Positions 1-8,594 of a stretch of DNA of 52,741 nucleotides are shown piece by piece. The stretch's first letter is position 1, and each line of letters opens with the position of its first letter. The position numbers and the translations under genes were made by a program. The DNA is taken from positions 155,936 to 208,676 of the forward strand of contig PLME01000010.1 in NCBI GenBank assembly GCA_003142375.1. The letters are read 5' to 3'. Source of the stretch: Dehalococcoidia bacterium (GTDB taxonomy: Bacteria > Chloroflexota > Dehalococcoidia > GIF9 > UBA5629). A model generated the notes under the pieces. That model had not been told where the DNA came from and did no database searches. It was given only the letters and a program-made list of their open reading frames with translations.

Positions 1-698
1 AAATCAACGCCGCCGACGTGAAGAATCACAAGGGCATCATCGCCAATCCAAACTGCTCCACCATCCAGATGGTTGTAGCGCTTAACCCCCTGCATAAGGT
101 CAACCCCATCAAGCGAGTGACCGTGGCCACCTACCAGTCGGTATCGGGTACCGGTATTGCAGCCGTGGAGGAGCTAACCAAACAGTCCAAGGTTGTGCTG
201 GACGGGGGCAACGTCGTCCCGCACGTGTATTCACACCAGATAGCCTTCAACCTGCTTCCCGAGATAGACGTCTTCCTGGAGAACGGGTACACCAAGGAAG
301 AATGGAAGATGGTAGAGGAAACGCGTAAAATCATGCACGCCGATAACATGGCGATATCGGCTACATGCGTGCGCGTGCCCGTTTTTATCAGCCACAGCGA
401 GGCAGTGCAGATCGAATTTAATGAATATATGTCGCCTGAAGAGGCGCGCAGCATTTTGAGCAAGTCGCCGGGTTTGAAGGTGCTGGACGATCCCAACGTC
501 AGTCTTTACCCACAGCCCTGGCTGGCGGCCGGCACGGATGAGGTATATGTGGGCAGGATAAGATCCGATGCCTCCTACCTGAACGGTCTGGTCATGTGGG
601 TAGTATCCGATAATATCCGCAAGGGTGCCGCACTGAACGCCGTCCAGATTGCTGAAGAAGCCGCCAAGCGCGACTGGGTCAAGCAGTCCGTTAAATAG
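1..698 (+). CDS. asd: Aspartate-semialdehyde dehydrogenase, C-terminal part (5' end outside window)
   Basis: Converts L-aspartyl-4-phosphate to aspartate semialdehyde with NADPH, the branch point to lysine/diaminopimelate, threonine and methionine. The reading frame is open from base 3, so the gene starts upstream; about 230 of roughly 340 usual residues are visible. The catalytic cysteine lies in the motif NPNCST near the start of the visible part, and the dimerisation/catalytic domain follows with ATCVRVPV and SHSE, where the family's catalytic His sits. The C-terminal dehydrogenase signature (GLVMWVVSDNIRKGAA) is intact. The GTG at 18 is an internal codon, not a start. dapA follows after 15 bases, so the two are very probably co-transcribed as part of the lysine/DAP route. 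Identity is secure; only the truncation limits the call. Confidence 0.95.
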   Translation, partial: INAADVKNHKGIIANPNCSTIQMVVALNPLHKVNPIKRVTVATYQSVSGTGIAAVEELTKQSKVVLDGGNVVPHVYSHQIAFNLLPEIDVFLENGYTKEEWKMVEETRKIMHADNMAISATCVRVPVFISHSEAVQIEFNEYMSPEEARSILSKSPGLKVLDDPNVSLYPQPWLAAGTDEVYVGRIRSDASYLNGLVMWVVSDNIRKGAALNAVQIAEEAAKRDWVKQSVK

Positions 699-713
699 CT
701 TGAGGAGGACGAG

Positions 714-1607
714 ATGAAGAAATTCGGACGTTTGCTTACAGCTATGGTCACTCCCTTCGATGCTAAGGGAAAGGTGGACTATGCTCAGGCCAGGAAGCTG
801 GCCAAAGCGCTGCTGGCATCTGGCAGCGATGGTCTGGTGGTATCGGGCACAACCGGCGAAAGCCCCACCCTGACCGCCGCCGAAAAGCTGCGCCTGTTCG
901 TCGAGATCAAGTCCGCCGTCAGCAGCAAGGCCACTATAATCGCCGGAACCGGCAATTACAATACCGGCGAGAGCATCGAGCTGACCAGAGAAGCGGAGAA
1001 GACCGGCGTGGACGGCTGCCTTTTGACCGTCCCCTATTATAATAAACCCAACCAGGAAGGCCTCTACGAGCACTTCAAGGCTATAGCGGGGGCTACCAGA
1101 CTGCCCTGCATAATTTATAACGTACCCTCACGTACTATTACCAACCTGTCCGCCGACACGGCCATAAAGCTCAGCAAGATCGATAACATTGTCGGGGTTA
1201 AGGAGGCCAGCGCCGATCTCTCGCAGATAGCCCGCATCATCGAAGGCGTGGATAAGAACTTTATGATTTACAGCGGCAACGACGCCGACACATTCCCTAT
1301 ACTGGGGCTGGGCGGCTACGGGGTTATAGGCGTGATCACGCACCTGGTGGGCAAGCAGTATAAGAAGATGATGGATGATTTCTTCGCCGGGCGCATTGAG
1401 GAGTCGGCAGCCATGCACCGCCACTTCATACCGCTGATAAACACCATGTTTATGATCGGCAGCCCCATGCCCATCAAGTACGCGCTCAATTACCTGGGAT
1501 TCAGGGTGGGCAAGCCGCGCCTGCCGCTGGTTGTGCCGGATGAGAAAACCAGGGCCGCCATCGAGCAGACACTGAAGAACTATAAAATCGATCTGCCTCT
1601 AAAATAA
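714..1607 (+). CDS. dapA: 4-hydroxy-tetrahydrodipicolinate synthase
   Basis: Condenses pyruvate with aspartate semialdehyde, the first committed step to diaminopimelate and lysine, in the cytoplasm. It is 297 residues, the normal length for this TIM-barrel aldolase. The phosphate/substrate loop GTTGES is at 45-50, the catalytic tyrosine is Y135 in IIYNVPSR, and the Schiff-base lysine is K163 in GVKEAS. A clear Shine-Dalgarno (GAGGAGG) precedes the ATG. It sits directly behind asd, so product and substrate enzymes of two successive steps are co-expressed. It converges on the DUF3795 gene with only 10 bases between the stops, and I see no hairpin terminator there. NanA/KDG-aldolase relatives share the fold, but the asd context favours DapA strongly. 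Confidence 0.95.
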   Translation: MKKFGRLLTAMVTPFDAKGKVDYAQARKLAKALLASGSDGLVVSGTTGESPTLTAAEKLRLFVEIKSAVSSKATIIAGTGNYNTGESIELTREAEKTGVDGCLLTVPYYNKPNQEGLYEHFKAIAGATRLPCIIYNVPSRTITNLSADTAIKLSKIDNIVGVKEASADLSQIARIIEGVDKNFMIYSGNDADTFPILGLGGYGVIGVITHLVGKQYKKMMDDFFAGRIEESAAMHRHFIPLINTMFMIGSPMPIKYALNYLGFRVGKPRLPLVVPDEKTRAAIEQTLKNYKIDLPLK

Positions 1608-1617
1608 CCTCGGATAG

Positions 1618-2088
1618 CTACTGCCAGTAGTAATGGCCTTTGCGTTTGCGGGCCCAGTTGTCGATGCCTTCGCTTTTGATCAGCTCCAGGTGGTACAGCA
1701 GGTTGGGATGGAATTTCAGCATTGGCTCCAACAGCTTGCAGGATTTATAGTCGGAGCATTCCCAGCAGCCGGCTAGCTTCTTTCCCACGGCACAATTCCT
1801 GACTTCGCAACGTCCCTCTTTCCAGCCTCCGCCCTGTTTGCAGAGGCTCTTGCATTCCAAGCCGCGGATGGCCTGAAGCACTTCGATAAACTCGGAGTAC
1901 TTGCTGAAAGCCGCGTTAGCACTTGACCAGTAAGTCTGCTCTGATTTCAAGGCGGCGTATTTATCGAATCCCAGCTCTTCCAGCAGCTCAGCGAGCTTGG
2001 CCGCGGTCGCATAGAGGTCCTTTTTAGAAGGGATGCAGTCCCTGCAATAGAGGCCGCAATAGGTTGTCAGTAGCTGTTCGTCATCCAT
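1618..2088 (-). CDS. DUF3795 cysteine-rich protein
   Basis: A 156-residue protein of unknown function. The N-terminus carries CGLYCRDC (C11, C15, C18), the hallmark of DUF3795, followed by a helical middle and a second Cys cluster around residues 78-120 containing LECKSLC, RCEVRNC and CWECSDYKSC. The number and spacing of cysteines suggest zinc or iron-sulfur binding; that is inference. The start lies 6 bases after the purA stop on the same strand, so it is probably the last gene of the purA transcript. The Shine-Dalgarno is weak (TAGG). Members of this family are common in anaerobic bacteria and archaea, and no biochemical role is established to my knowledge. Confidence 0.75.
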   Translation of the reverse strand: MDDEQLLTTYCGLYCRDCIPSKKDLYATAAKLAELLEELGFDKYAALKSEQTYWSSANAAFSKYSEFIEVLQAIRGLECKSLCKQGGGWKEGRCEVRNCAVGKKLAGCWECSDYKSCKLLEPMLKFHPNLLYHLELIKSEGIDNWARKRKGHYYWQ

Positions 2089-2094
2089 AACAGC

Positions 2095-3378
2095 CTAGAT
2101 AATGTTTTTAATAACGATGCTCTGCTCGCGGCGCGGGCCGATGGAGATTATGTGGAACGGACAGCCTATTAGCTCTTCCAGCCGTTTAACGTATTTTCGG
2201 GCGTTGACCGGCAGCTTTTTAGCCTCACGCATATCGGTGGTTGAGGTTTTCCAGCCGGGCAGCTCCTCGTAAATGGGAGTGCAGTGATCGAGGGCTTCCA
2301 CGTCCGCCGGAAAGTGTTCTACGGTTTTATCGCCCACCTTGTAGGCCACGCATATTTTGACGTTTTCCATCTCGTCCAGAACGTCGAGGCGGGTAAGTAT
2401 CCCGTTGGTAAAACCGTTCAACTCGGTGGTGTAACGGCCTACCACGGCGTCGAACCAGCCGCAGCGGCGCGCCCTGCCCGTGGTGGCACCGTACTCGTGA
2501 GCATGCTGCCGTATATATTCACCTACATCGTCTTTAAGCTCGGTAGGCATGGGGCCACCGCCGACCCTGGTAGTGTAAGCCTTAAAAATGCCCACTACGC
2601 GGTCGATCCTGCGCGGGTTGATGCCTGACCCTATGCAAGCCCCTGCCGCCAGCGGCGAGGACGACGTAACGAAAGGATAGGAGCCGAAATCGGGGTCCAG
2701 CATGGAACCCTGAGCTCCCTCCAGCACTATGTTGCTTCCCTTGCGCACCAGGTCGCTTACCAGGGCCGTGGTGTCCTCTATATAGTGTGCCAGACGCTGG
2801 GCGTAGCCCCAATATTCGTTAAAAACCGCTTCCAGGCCCAAAGGCGCCGTATTATATACCTTGGTCAATATGTCGTTCTTGGCCGCCAGAATAATAGCCA
2901 GCCTGGCTTTGAAAACAGCCGGGTCCAGCATGTCGCAGACGCGAATGCCGCGCCTGGCCGTCTTATCTGCAAAAGCCGGGCCAATGCCCTTTTTGGTGGT
3001 GCCGATAGCGCCATCACCGCGCTTTTCCTCTTCCAGCCCGTCCAGAAGGATATGCCAGGGCATGATGAGATGCGCCCGGTCGCTGATGTGGAGGTTGTCG
3101 ACATTCACTCCTCTGGCCTTAAGATCGTCCAACTCTTGTAGCAGCACACCGGGATTGATTACCACGCCGTTGCCTATAATGCAGGCTGCACGGGGATAAA
3201 AGATACCCGAGGGCACGATGTGCAGCTTGAACTCCCCTTTGGGATTTATGACTGTATGGCCGGCGTTATCGCCGCCGGAGAAACGCACGACTGCGTCGGC
3301 CTTCTCTGCCAGAAGGTCTACGATTTTTCCTTTGCCCTCATCGCCCCACTGGGCGCCGATTACTGCTACAACTGACAT
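2095..3378 (-). CDS. purA: Adenylosuccinate synthetase
   Basis: GTP-dependent ligation of IMP and aspartate to adenylosuccinate, the first AMP-specific step of purine synthesis. It is 427 residues, full length. The N-terminal GTP-binding loop GDEGKGK is at 12-18 with catalytic D13, and H41 (NAGHT) is the second catalytic residue. The IMP/aspartate loop TTGRARR is present in the C-terminal third. The ATG follows an AGAGGA Shine-Dalgarno. It lies 76 bases downstream of the lipid-gene cluster on the same strand with no obvious terminator between, so it could be the distal part of that transcript or have its own weak promoter. The DUF3795 gene follows after 6 bases. Confidence 0.97.
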   Translation of the reverse strand: MSVVAVIGAQWGDEGKGKIVDLLAEKADAVVRFSGGDNAGHTVINPKGEFKLHIVPSGIFYPRAACIIGNGVVINPGVLLQELDDLKARGVNVDNLHISDRAHLIMPWHILLDGLEEEKRGDGAIGTTKKGIGPAFADKTARRGIRVCDMLDPAVFKARLAIILAAKNDILTKVYNTAPLGLEAVFNEYWGYAQRLAHYIEDTTALVSDLVRKGSNIVLEGAQGSMLDPDFGSYPFVTSSSPLAAGACIGSGINPRRIDRVVGIFKAYTTRVGGGPMPTELKDDVGEYIRQHAHEYGATTGRARRCGWFDAVVGRYTTELNGFTNGILTRLDVLDEMENVKICVAYKVGDKTVEHFPADVEALDHCTPIYEELPGWKTSTTDMREAKKLPVNARKYVKRLEELIGCPFHIISIGPRREQSIVIKNII

Positions 3379-3454
3379 TTTATTTTCCTCTAATGGACGT
3401 GCCTGTATTATTAACGAATCATTAAACTGTCGGGTTTATAAGAAGATCAACCAA

Positions 3455-3676
3455 TTATTCCCGGGACATGTAATCTTTGCCCCAGAAATAGAGAAGCATG
3501 CCGCCGCCCACGATGAGCACGATCAGGCCGGTGAGTATATTGAGGAAGATCAGGAGGGAGGCATCCATGTTGGCCGGGCGGATGCCTGTGGAGGCCAGTG
3601 TGATGCCTGCTATGATCCAGGCTGCCACCAGGACAGCCAGGGAGGACAGGCTCAACTCGAAGGTTTTGTCACTCAT
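3455..3676 (-). CDS. Small two-helix membrane protein, unknown function
   Basis: About 73 residues with two hydrophobic segments, roughly residues 11-30 (LSSLAVLVAAWIIAG) and 41-63 (LIFLNILTGLIVLIVGGGML), joined by a short polar loop and ending GKDYMSRE. I do not recognise a family. The frame stays open to an upstream ATG at 3733 inside the phosphatidyltransferase gene. I prefer the ATG at 3676 because the resulting protein begins right before the first membrane helix, but an AAAGGAG lies about 20 bases further upstream, so the start is uncertain. It is the last gene of the inositol-lipid cluster, so a role at the membrane with that pathway is possible but unsupported by sequence. Confidence 0.55.
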   Translation of the reverse strand: MSDKTFELSLSSLAVLVAAWIIAGITLASTGIRPANMDASLLIFLNILTGLIVLIVGGGMLLYFWGKDYMSRE

Positions 3677-3707
3677 TTCCAGGCCTGCGACGGTAATTAA
3701 AACTCCT

Positions 3708-4304
3708 TTATTTTCTCGCTTGCCGCCAGACATGGACTAAACGCTGTCCAACGGTCACAAAAGAAAGGACTACTACGATGGCCAGGGCTATGAACACCTG
3801 GCTCAGGAGCAGTCCGAGCGCTAATATTATAACCCTCTCAACGCGGGTAAACAAGCCCACCGTGCAGTCGATGTTCAACCCCTCGGCCCTGGCCCTTATA
3901 TAGCTGGTTAAATAAGACCCGATCAGGGCCAGGAATATCAGCACCAGCTCCCAGGTAACATTGAACGGCCAGACGGATACGCCCGTCACAAAGATCAGGC
4001 TCAGGAAAATGGCACCCTCGGTTATACGGTCGGCAGTGGAATCCAGCAGCGCTCCGAACCGAGTGGTCTTCTCCATATACCTGGCCAGCGCCCCGTCCAG
4101 AAGGTCGAAAAGGCCGGCCAGCAAGAAGATTATGCCTCCGGCCAGCAGACAGCCGAATCCGATGACTACGGCCGCAACCAAATTCAGTATTATACCGGTG
4201 AAGGTCATCATGTTCGGCGTGAGTTTAAGCCTGCTGATCAAAGGTACCAGGGGGTTGGTCAGCATGCGTCCAGCCTGCCTGCGTATATCCTGGAAGTTAG
4301 ACAT
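3708..4304 (-). CDS. pgsA: CDP-alcohol phosphatidyltransferase, probable phosphatidylinositol-phosphate synthase
   Basis: An integral membrane enzyme that moves a phosphatidyl group from CDP-diacylglycerol to an alcohol acceptor. All eight residues of the family signature are visible: D67, D70, G71, A74, R75, G84, D88 and D92, which bind two metals and the CDP head group. About five to six hydrophobic segments follow through 198 residues, the usual size. The acceptor is inferred from neighbours: a PimA-like mannosyltransferase immediately upstream and inositol-phosphate synthase before that, the arrangement expected for phosphatidylinositol-phosphate synthase. Phosphatidylglycerophosphate synthase is the main alternative. 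The gene name pgsA follows actinobacterial usage and should be read as family-level. The start 19 bases after the glycosyltransferase stop has an AAGGAAC ribosome site. Confidence 0.85.
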   Translation of the reverse strand: MSNFQDIRRQAGRMLTNPLVPLISRLKLTPNMMTFTGIILNLVAAVVIGFGCLLAGGIIFLLAGLFDLLDGALARYMEKTTRFGALLDSTADRITEGAIFLSLIFVTGVSVWPFNVTWELVLIFLALIGSYLTSYIRARAEGLNIDCTVGLFTRVERVIILALGLLLSQVFIALAIVVVLSFVTVGQRLVHVWRQARK

Positions 4305-4322
4305 AAAACTGTTCCTTAAATA

Positions 4323-5435
4323 TCATTTGATTAGAGACTTATAATATTCTTCGACCTGCCGGCTGACATTCACCCAGCTGTATTTTTCCGCTGTTACCAG
4401 GCCATTCTCGGCCATTTTCTGCCGTTTAGGCTTATCATGTATCAGGGTAAGAAGCGCGTCGGCTATAGATCGCCGGTCTCTTGCTTTAGCCAGCAGCCCC
4501 TCCCGGCCGTCGGTCATAACGCTGGCATAACCCGGTATATTGGTGGCTACCACCGGTTTGCCGCTGGCCATGGCCTCCAGTAATACAATCCCGAAGCTTT
4601 CGCCTCCATTGGCAGGTGCGCAGAATATATCGGCAGTCCTGTAAAATTGCGGCAATTCGTCGAAGGGGACAAACCTGGTAAACACAACCTGATCGGGCAG
4701 CAGCCTTTTGGCCAGCAGCTCATACTGGTAGCGCCGCTGGAGGCCCGGCCCCACAATAATCAGGCGAAAGTCCGGGAAATCCTCTTTAACCAGCGAACAG
4801 GCATGTATCAGGTCGGCCACGCCCTTGCGTTCCTCCAACCTGCCTACGAAAAGTATGTTCAATTTTCCGTCACAGAACTCTTTGCGTACAGGCCCCTCGG
4901 GTTTATAGTTCTGGGCATCCACGCCGTTGGGGATAATGCGGTACTCCGCCGGCAGATAGTGCTGGATATAGTTAAGCGCCGGTTGAGAGACGGCGATTTT
5001 GCCGTGCAGTTTCTTGCCCAGACTGCGCAGGATAGGTTGTCCAACCCAGTAGCCGAAAGACCTGTCATGGCAGGCATGGAATGTACCGACATTGACAGTA
5101 TGGGACTCTATCAGGCTGCTCAGGCACAGCATGGGTATAAAAGGCTCGTGCAGGTGGATGATATCGAAGCTTTCCCTGTCGAGAACCCTTTTTACCTGGT
5201 AAGGCAGCCAGGGCGAAAGAGCGATGCGTGCCGTGGTGCCGCCGTAGGGGATGGGCAGGGGCCTGCCCACGGAGGTGACATCTTCTTCGAAGTAGCGCGT
5301 CCCCTTCTTGCGCATGGGGGCTATGATCTTTACATCATGTCCCAGCAAATGCAAATGGTGGGCCAGGTATGAAGCATGGTTGATAACGCCGCCGGGATGA
5401 GAATAATCGTAAGGCGCGATCATCCCAATTTTCAT
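4323..5435 (-). CDS. GT4 glycosyltransferase, PimA-like (phosphatidylinositol alpha-mannosyltransferase type)
   Basis: A 370-residue GT-B retaining glycosyltransferase. The N-terminal domain begins KIGMIAPYDYSHPGGV with the glycine loop at 15-16, followed by PIPYGG (61-66), HLHEP (94-98) and GTFHA (117-121). The C-terminal nucleotide-sugar domain has NGVD, R199 and K204 in GRLEERKG, and the EX7E motif (E279, E287) in GGESFGIVLLEAMA. This string of motifs matches mycobacterial PimA closely as I remember it, including PIPY and the GGESFGIVL block. It is probably cytosolic and peripherally bound to the membrane, transferring mannose from GDP-mannose to a phosphatidylinositol-type lipid. Donor and acceptor are inferred from the adjacent phosphatidyltransferase and inositol-phosphate synthase. 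A generic mannosyltransferase role cannot be ruled out. Confidence 0.85.
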   Translation of the reverse strand: MKIGMIAPYDYSHPGGVINHASYLAHHLHLLGHDVKIIAPMRKKGTRYFEEDVTSVGRPLPIPYGGTTARIALSPWLPYQVKRVLDRESFDIIHLHEPFIPMLCLSSLIESHTVNVGTFHACHDRSFGYWVGQPILRSLGKKLHGKIAVSQPALNYIQHYLPAEYRIIPNGVDAQNYKPEGPVRKEFCDGKLNILFVGRLEERKGVADLIHACSLVKEDFPDFRLIIVGPGLQRRYQYELLAKRLLPDQVVFTRFVPFDELPQFYRTADIFCAPANGGESFGIVLLEAMASGKPVVATNIPGYASVMTDGREGLLAKARDRRSIADALLTLIHDKPKRQKMAENGLVTAEKYSWVNVSRQVEEYYKSLIK

Positions 5436-5490
5436 TGGTTTGTCCTATCGAAGCGTTTTAGCTTAACTGTCGTCACTGGCGCAACGTCTT

Positions 5491-6597
5491 TTAGTCGGAA
5501 TCAGGCAGGGTTATGGGGTGCTGCTGGTCCTGTCCGCTGATAAACTGCTCCACCCGCCTGTGCGCTTCATCGTCCGAATACTGGATAGGAGGCGATTTCA
5601 TGAAATATGAGCTGGGGCCGACGATAGCGCCGGATAACCCGCGGTCCTTGGCTATTTTTAAGCAGCGGAGTGCATCGATTACTACTCCGGCCGAGTTGGG
5701 GCTATCCCAGACTTCCAATTTGCATTCTACGTTCAAAGGCACATCGCCAAAAGTCCGGCCTTCCATCCTTATGTGGCAGAACTTGCGATCGAGCAGCCAA
5801 GGAACGTAATCGCTGGGGCCGACATGTATATTGTCCGGATTCATTTCATAGTCGAGCTGCGAGGTGACAGCGTTAGTTTTGGAGATCTTCTTGGACTCCA
5901 GACGGTCGCGCTCGAGCATATTATAGAAATCGGTATTGCCGCCGAAGTTTAGCTGATAAGTGCGTTCCAGCTTTACACCGCGGTCGCGGAACAACCGTGT
6001 AAGCACCCTGTGAACTATGGTAGCGCCGACCTGCGACTTGATATCGTCGCCTATAACCGGAAGCCCTGCCTCGTGGAAGCGGGTATGCCAGTATGGTTCC
6101 CTGCCTATGAAAACCGGTATGCAGTTGACAAGCCCTACTCCGGCGCTCAGCACTTGCTCGATATACCACTTGGTGGCGTGTTCGCTGCCAACGGGCAGAT
6201 AGTTGATGGCCACATCGGCCTTGACCTCTTTAAGTATGCTTATGATGTTGGCGGTGGGGCCGGGTGCCTTTTCGATGATCTTACTGAGGTATTTACCCAG
6301 GCCGTCGTGTGTCATGCCACGTACCACCTTTACGCCCGTGGTAGGGACATCGCAGAACTTGTAGGTGTTGTTGGGTGGGGTATAAATGGCCTCCGCCAGG
6401 TCCTTGCCCACCTTGTTCTTGTCGATATCGATGGCGGCTACGAAATTGATATCGCTGATGTGATAGCCGCCAAGGTTGACATGCATCAAGCCGGGTACGA
6501 ACTCATCTTCCTTGGCATTCTTGTAATAATGCACCCCCTGTACAAGGGAGGATGCGCAGTTCCCAACACCAATAATTGCTACATTTATTTTTCCCAT
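5491..6597 (-). CDS. ino1: myo-inositol-1-phosphate synthase
   Basis: Converts glucose 6-phosphate to inositol phosphate with NAD, providing the head group for inositol lipids. It has 368 residues, matching the short prokaryotic form of the enzyme. The Rossmann loop is GVGNCASSL near the N-terminus. Further family landmarks are [27 protein letters not shown] and LNFGGNTDF, and the catalytic-domain segments rich in Lys ([10 protein letters not shown]) are present. I chose the ATG at 6597 because GGAG lies 9 bases upstream; a TTG nine bases earlier sits directly against that site. It lies between the stress protein and the mannosyltransferase on the same strand, which gives a compact inositol-lipid module. 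Confidence 0.95.
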   Translation of the reverse strand: MGKINVAIIGVGNCASSLVQGVHYYKNAKEDEFVPGLMHVNLGGYHISDINFVAAIDIDKNKVGKDLAEAIYTPPNNTYKFCDVPTTGVKVVRGMTHDGLGKYLSKIIEKAPGPTANIISILKEVKADVAINYLPVGSEHATKWYIEQVLSAGVGLVNCIPVFIGREPYWHTRFHEAGLPVIGDDIKSQVGATIVHRVLTRLFRDRGVKLERTYQLNFGGNTDFYNMLERDRLESKKISKTNAVTSQLDYEMNPDNIHVGPSDYVPWLLDRKFCHIRMEGRTFGDVPLNVECKLEVWDSPNSAGVVIDALRCLKIAKDRGLSGAIVGPSSYFMKSPPIQYSDDEAHRRVEQFISGQDQQHPITLPDSD

Positions 6598-6629
6598 TTT
6601 GGTCAACTCCTTTATGAAAAATGTGAAGC

Positions 6630-7616
6630 TTAGCTCGCCTGGTGGCCTTCGTGGTCAAGCATCTGGTCGATGATCTTCTTCGGCCTGACCAGCCACATGG
6701 GGACCCTGGACTCATGCAGGATTTTATCCGCTACGCTTCCAAGCACCCACCTGGCGATTCCGCTTCTTCCGTGGGTGGACATGGCTATAAGGTCCACTTT
6801 TTCATGTTTGGCTATATCAACGATCCTTTCAGCAGGGTCGCCTGTAACAATTCTGGCCGTAACATCGATACCCTTCTCGGACAGCCTCTCGCTGACTTTG
6901 ACGAGATACTTGTTGCCGGCATCGTGCATGGCTTTGACGAAGTCTGCGAATTCGGGACCCAGTATACGGGATTCCATGGCATGGGGTTCAGGTATAACAT
7001 GCAGCAATACCATCGAGGCGCCCGTCTTGAGAGCCACGGCTTCGGCGTCATGCAGGGCGGCTTCGCCTATAACCGACCCATCTAGCGGCGTCATTATGCG
7101 CTTGAAAGTCACCGTCCTGTCCTTATCTAGCTCCTTGGCCTGCTTCCCATGTATTCCTAGCACCGGCGCCATTGAATTGGAGACTACTTTTTCAAATACG
7201 CTGCCCAGCCACCAGCGCATTAGTCCGCTATGGCCGTGCGTCGCCATGATAACCAGGTTTACATGATGTTTTCTTTCATATTCCAATATATTGCCGGCCG
7301 GACCGCCGTAAACCACCTTGCCCTTGGCCTTAAGGTTGTTGGTCTGAGCAGTGACCTCTGCAAATTCGGCCAACTCTTCTTCGCGATTGCCGTAAAGAAG
7401 CACCGCCTGACAGACGATATTTTGTTTTTGGAAATGCTCTACAGTGTGATGGACATAGTCATCCAGCAACTGGTTGACCCTGCGGCGCTTGCTTCCCAGG
7501 CCGACGCTAAGGATGTCCACCTCGGAGCCAAAGCGGGATGCAATATCCCTGACATACGGTAGAACGGTTTCCGCCTCACGGGAACCATCGAGCGGAACGA
7601 GTATTTTTTTAAACAT
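6630..7616 (-). CDS. Tandem-domain universal stress protein
   Basis: A 328-residue protein of two UspA domains. Each starts with a KILVPLDGS-like strand ([15 protein letters not shown] at the N-terminus and [11 protein letters not shown] near residue 155). Each carries the ATP-binding pattern G-x2-G-x9-[16 protein letters not shown] in the first domain and [14 protein letters not shown] in the second. Both halves therefore look competent to bind ATP. UspA proteins act as cytosolic stress or energy sensors, but the partner is unknown here. It is the first gene of the minus-strand lipid cluster, 32 bases before ino1, and a TATAAT sits about 20 bases upstream of the ATG with no ribosome site, so translation may be near-leaderless. 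The link to lipid synthesis is by position only. Confidence 0.9.
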   Translation of the reverse strand: MFKKILVPLDGSREAETVLPYVRDIASRFGSEVDILSVGLGSKRRRVNQLLDDYVHHTVEHFQKQNIVCQAVLLYGNREEELAEFAEVTAQTNNLKAKGKVVYGGPAGNILEYERKHHVNLVIMATHGHSGLMRWWLGSVFEKVVSNSMAPVLGIHGKQAKELDKDRTVTFKRIMTPLDGSVIGEAALHDAEAVALKTGASMVLLHVIPEPHAMESRILGPEFADFVKAMHDAGNKYLVKVSERLSEKGIDVTARIVTGDPAERIVDIAKHEKVDLIAMSTHGRSGIARWVLGSVADKILHESRVPMWLVRPKKIIDQMLDHEGHQAS

Positions 7617-7636
7617 GAGCGTTTAAAATCCGCACT

Positions 7637-7642
7637 ATTATA
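7637..7642 (-). promoter_or_regulatory. -10 element (TATAAT) upstream of the universal stress protein gene
   Basis: A perfect TATAAT on the minus strand, about 20 bases before the ATG at 7616. No good -35 hexamer is seen at the right distance. The implied leader is only around 14 bases and has no Shine-Dalgarno. Confidence 0.4.
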
Positions 7643-7664
7643 ACAGATTATGATGCCGTTCTTG

Positions 7665-7670
7665 TATAAT
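7665..7670 (+). promoter_or_regulatory. -10 element (TATAAT) upstream of the PHP gene
   Basis: A perfect TATAAT on the plus strand ending 11 bases before the ATG at 7682. The transcript would start almost at the start codon, and there is no Shine-Dalgarno, which suggests a leaderless message. The -35 region is poor. Confidence 0.4.
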
Positions 7671-7681
7671 TCAAGATTTTT

Positions 7682-8362
7682 ATGCTAATTTATATCGTGC
7701 TTTATGACTTCCATTCTCATAGTTTCCACAGTGACGGTGTGCTATCTCCCATGGAATTGATCAGGCGGGCAGCCGTCAAAGGGTATTATGCCCTGGCGAT
7801 AACGGACCACCTGGCCGCCGGTTCACTGGCACGGGTCATCCAGGAAGTCAGCCGTGACTGTGAACTGGCAAGATCTCACTGGAATATACTGGCGATGCCC
7901 GGCGTTGAATTAACGCACCTGCCGCATAAGGCCATCAATGAAGCAGCCAGGGAGGCCAAGGAGCTGGGGGCATGGCTGGTCGTGGTGCACGGTGAATCAC
8001 CCATTGAGCCGGTGGAAGAAGGAACAAACCTGGCGGCGGTAAAATCTCCCTATGTCGATATCCTGGCGCATCCGGGGCATCTTACACCACAGGTAGCAAA
8101 GCTGGCAGCTAAGAATGAAGTTTTTATTGAGATAACTGCGAGGAGGGGCCACTGTATTACCAATCCCCATGTGGCCAGGGTGGCGGGGGAAGCCGGGGCT
8201 CTAATGCTGTTGAATTCCGATGCTCATGAGGAGGATGATCTGCTCACCGAACAACTGGCGAAGGATATCCTTCGTCAGGCAGGTATAAGCAGCCGCAAGT
8301 TTAAGCAGGTACTGGAACACAATCCCCTGAGATTGCTTCAGAGGATCAGGCGGTCGCCGTAG
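7682..8362 (+). CDS. PHP-domain metal-dependent phosphoesterase
   Basis: A 226-residue single-domain PHP protein. Metal-binding motifs appear in order: DFHSHSFHSDG (H11, H13, D18), ITDH (H43), an acidic residue in PGVELTHL, VVVHGE, LAHPG and NSDAH near residue 180. All the usual trinuclear-metal ligands appear present, so it should be an active phosphoesterase. The family includes histidinol phosphatase, trypsin-like RNA/AMP phosphatases and the fold of RNase P protein p30, and the substrate cannot be read from sequence. No histidine gene is nearby. The ATG at 7682 lies only about 5 bases from the predicted transcript start; a GTG at 7697 is an alternative start. Confidence 0.8.
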   Translation: MLIYIVLYDFHSHSFHSDGVLSPMELIRRAAVKGYYALAITDHLAAGSLARVIQEVSRDCELARSHWNILAMPGVELTHLPHKAINEAAREAKELGAWLVVVHGESPIEPVEEGTNLAAVKSPYVDILAHPGHLTPQVAKLAAKNEVFIEITARRGHCITNPHVARVAGEAGALMLLNSDAHEEDDLLTEQLAKDILRQAGISSRKFKQVLEHNPLRLLQRIRRSP

Positions 8363-8387
8363 ATGCTCTTGATGATAACCTGTTTTG

Positions 8388-8531
8388 TTAGCTCTTCCCT
8401 ATCCTGTATACCTTAGTACCGCAAATGGGGCATGCGCCTTTGGTTGCCGGTCTGCCGTTCTTCAAAGTCACTTTCACCGGGTTCTTGATCTCTACCTTCT
8501 TCCTGTCCTTGAAGCAGTAGGCCTGTGTCAT
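8388..8531 (-). CDS. DUF5679 mini-protein (47 residues, zinc-ribbon-like)
   Basis: A short gene with a strong ribosome site (AGGAGGTGCCCA before the ATG). The product starts MTQAYCFKDRK, has the DUF5679 core TLKNGRPATKGACPICG, and ends KVYRIGKS. The C-terminal knuckle C34-P-I-C37 is intact. The N-terminal knuckle, usually CxxC, has only C6, with Asp at the second position, so a complete four-cysteine zinc site is not formed within one chain. The family occurs in Chloroflexota, Actinobacteria and archaea with unknown function, sometimes likened to ribosomal zinc proteins. It has its own near-consensus promoter overlapping AGCTA palindromes and converges on the PHP gene. Confidence 0.85.
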   Translation of the reverse strand: MTQAYCFKDRKKVEIKNPVKVTLKNGRPATKGACPICGTKVYRIGKS

Positions 8532-8544
8532 TGGGCACCTCCTG

Positions 8545-8594
8545 AAGCTAATTTATAGCTCTTAAAGCTAATATAGCTAATACGCATAGCTATG
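8545..8594. repeat. Cluster of three AGCTA/TAGCT palindromes overlapping a promoter
   Basis: Three inverted repeats made of the same half-site: AGCTA-5-TAGCT (8546-8560), AGCTA-3-TAGCT (8566-8578) and a perfect 10-bp palindrome CATAGCTATG (8585-8594). The second covers the -10 hexamer and the third touches the -35 of the DUF5679 promoter. The repeated spacing looks like an operator array, but no regulator is encoded nearby. Confidence 0.5.

Noticed and set aside
231-1073. 280-residue open frame on the minus strand across asd and dapA
   Set aside because: It is antisense to two well-supported genes, has no ribosome site and no recognisable motif; it arises from the GC-biased codon use of the real genes.
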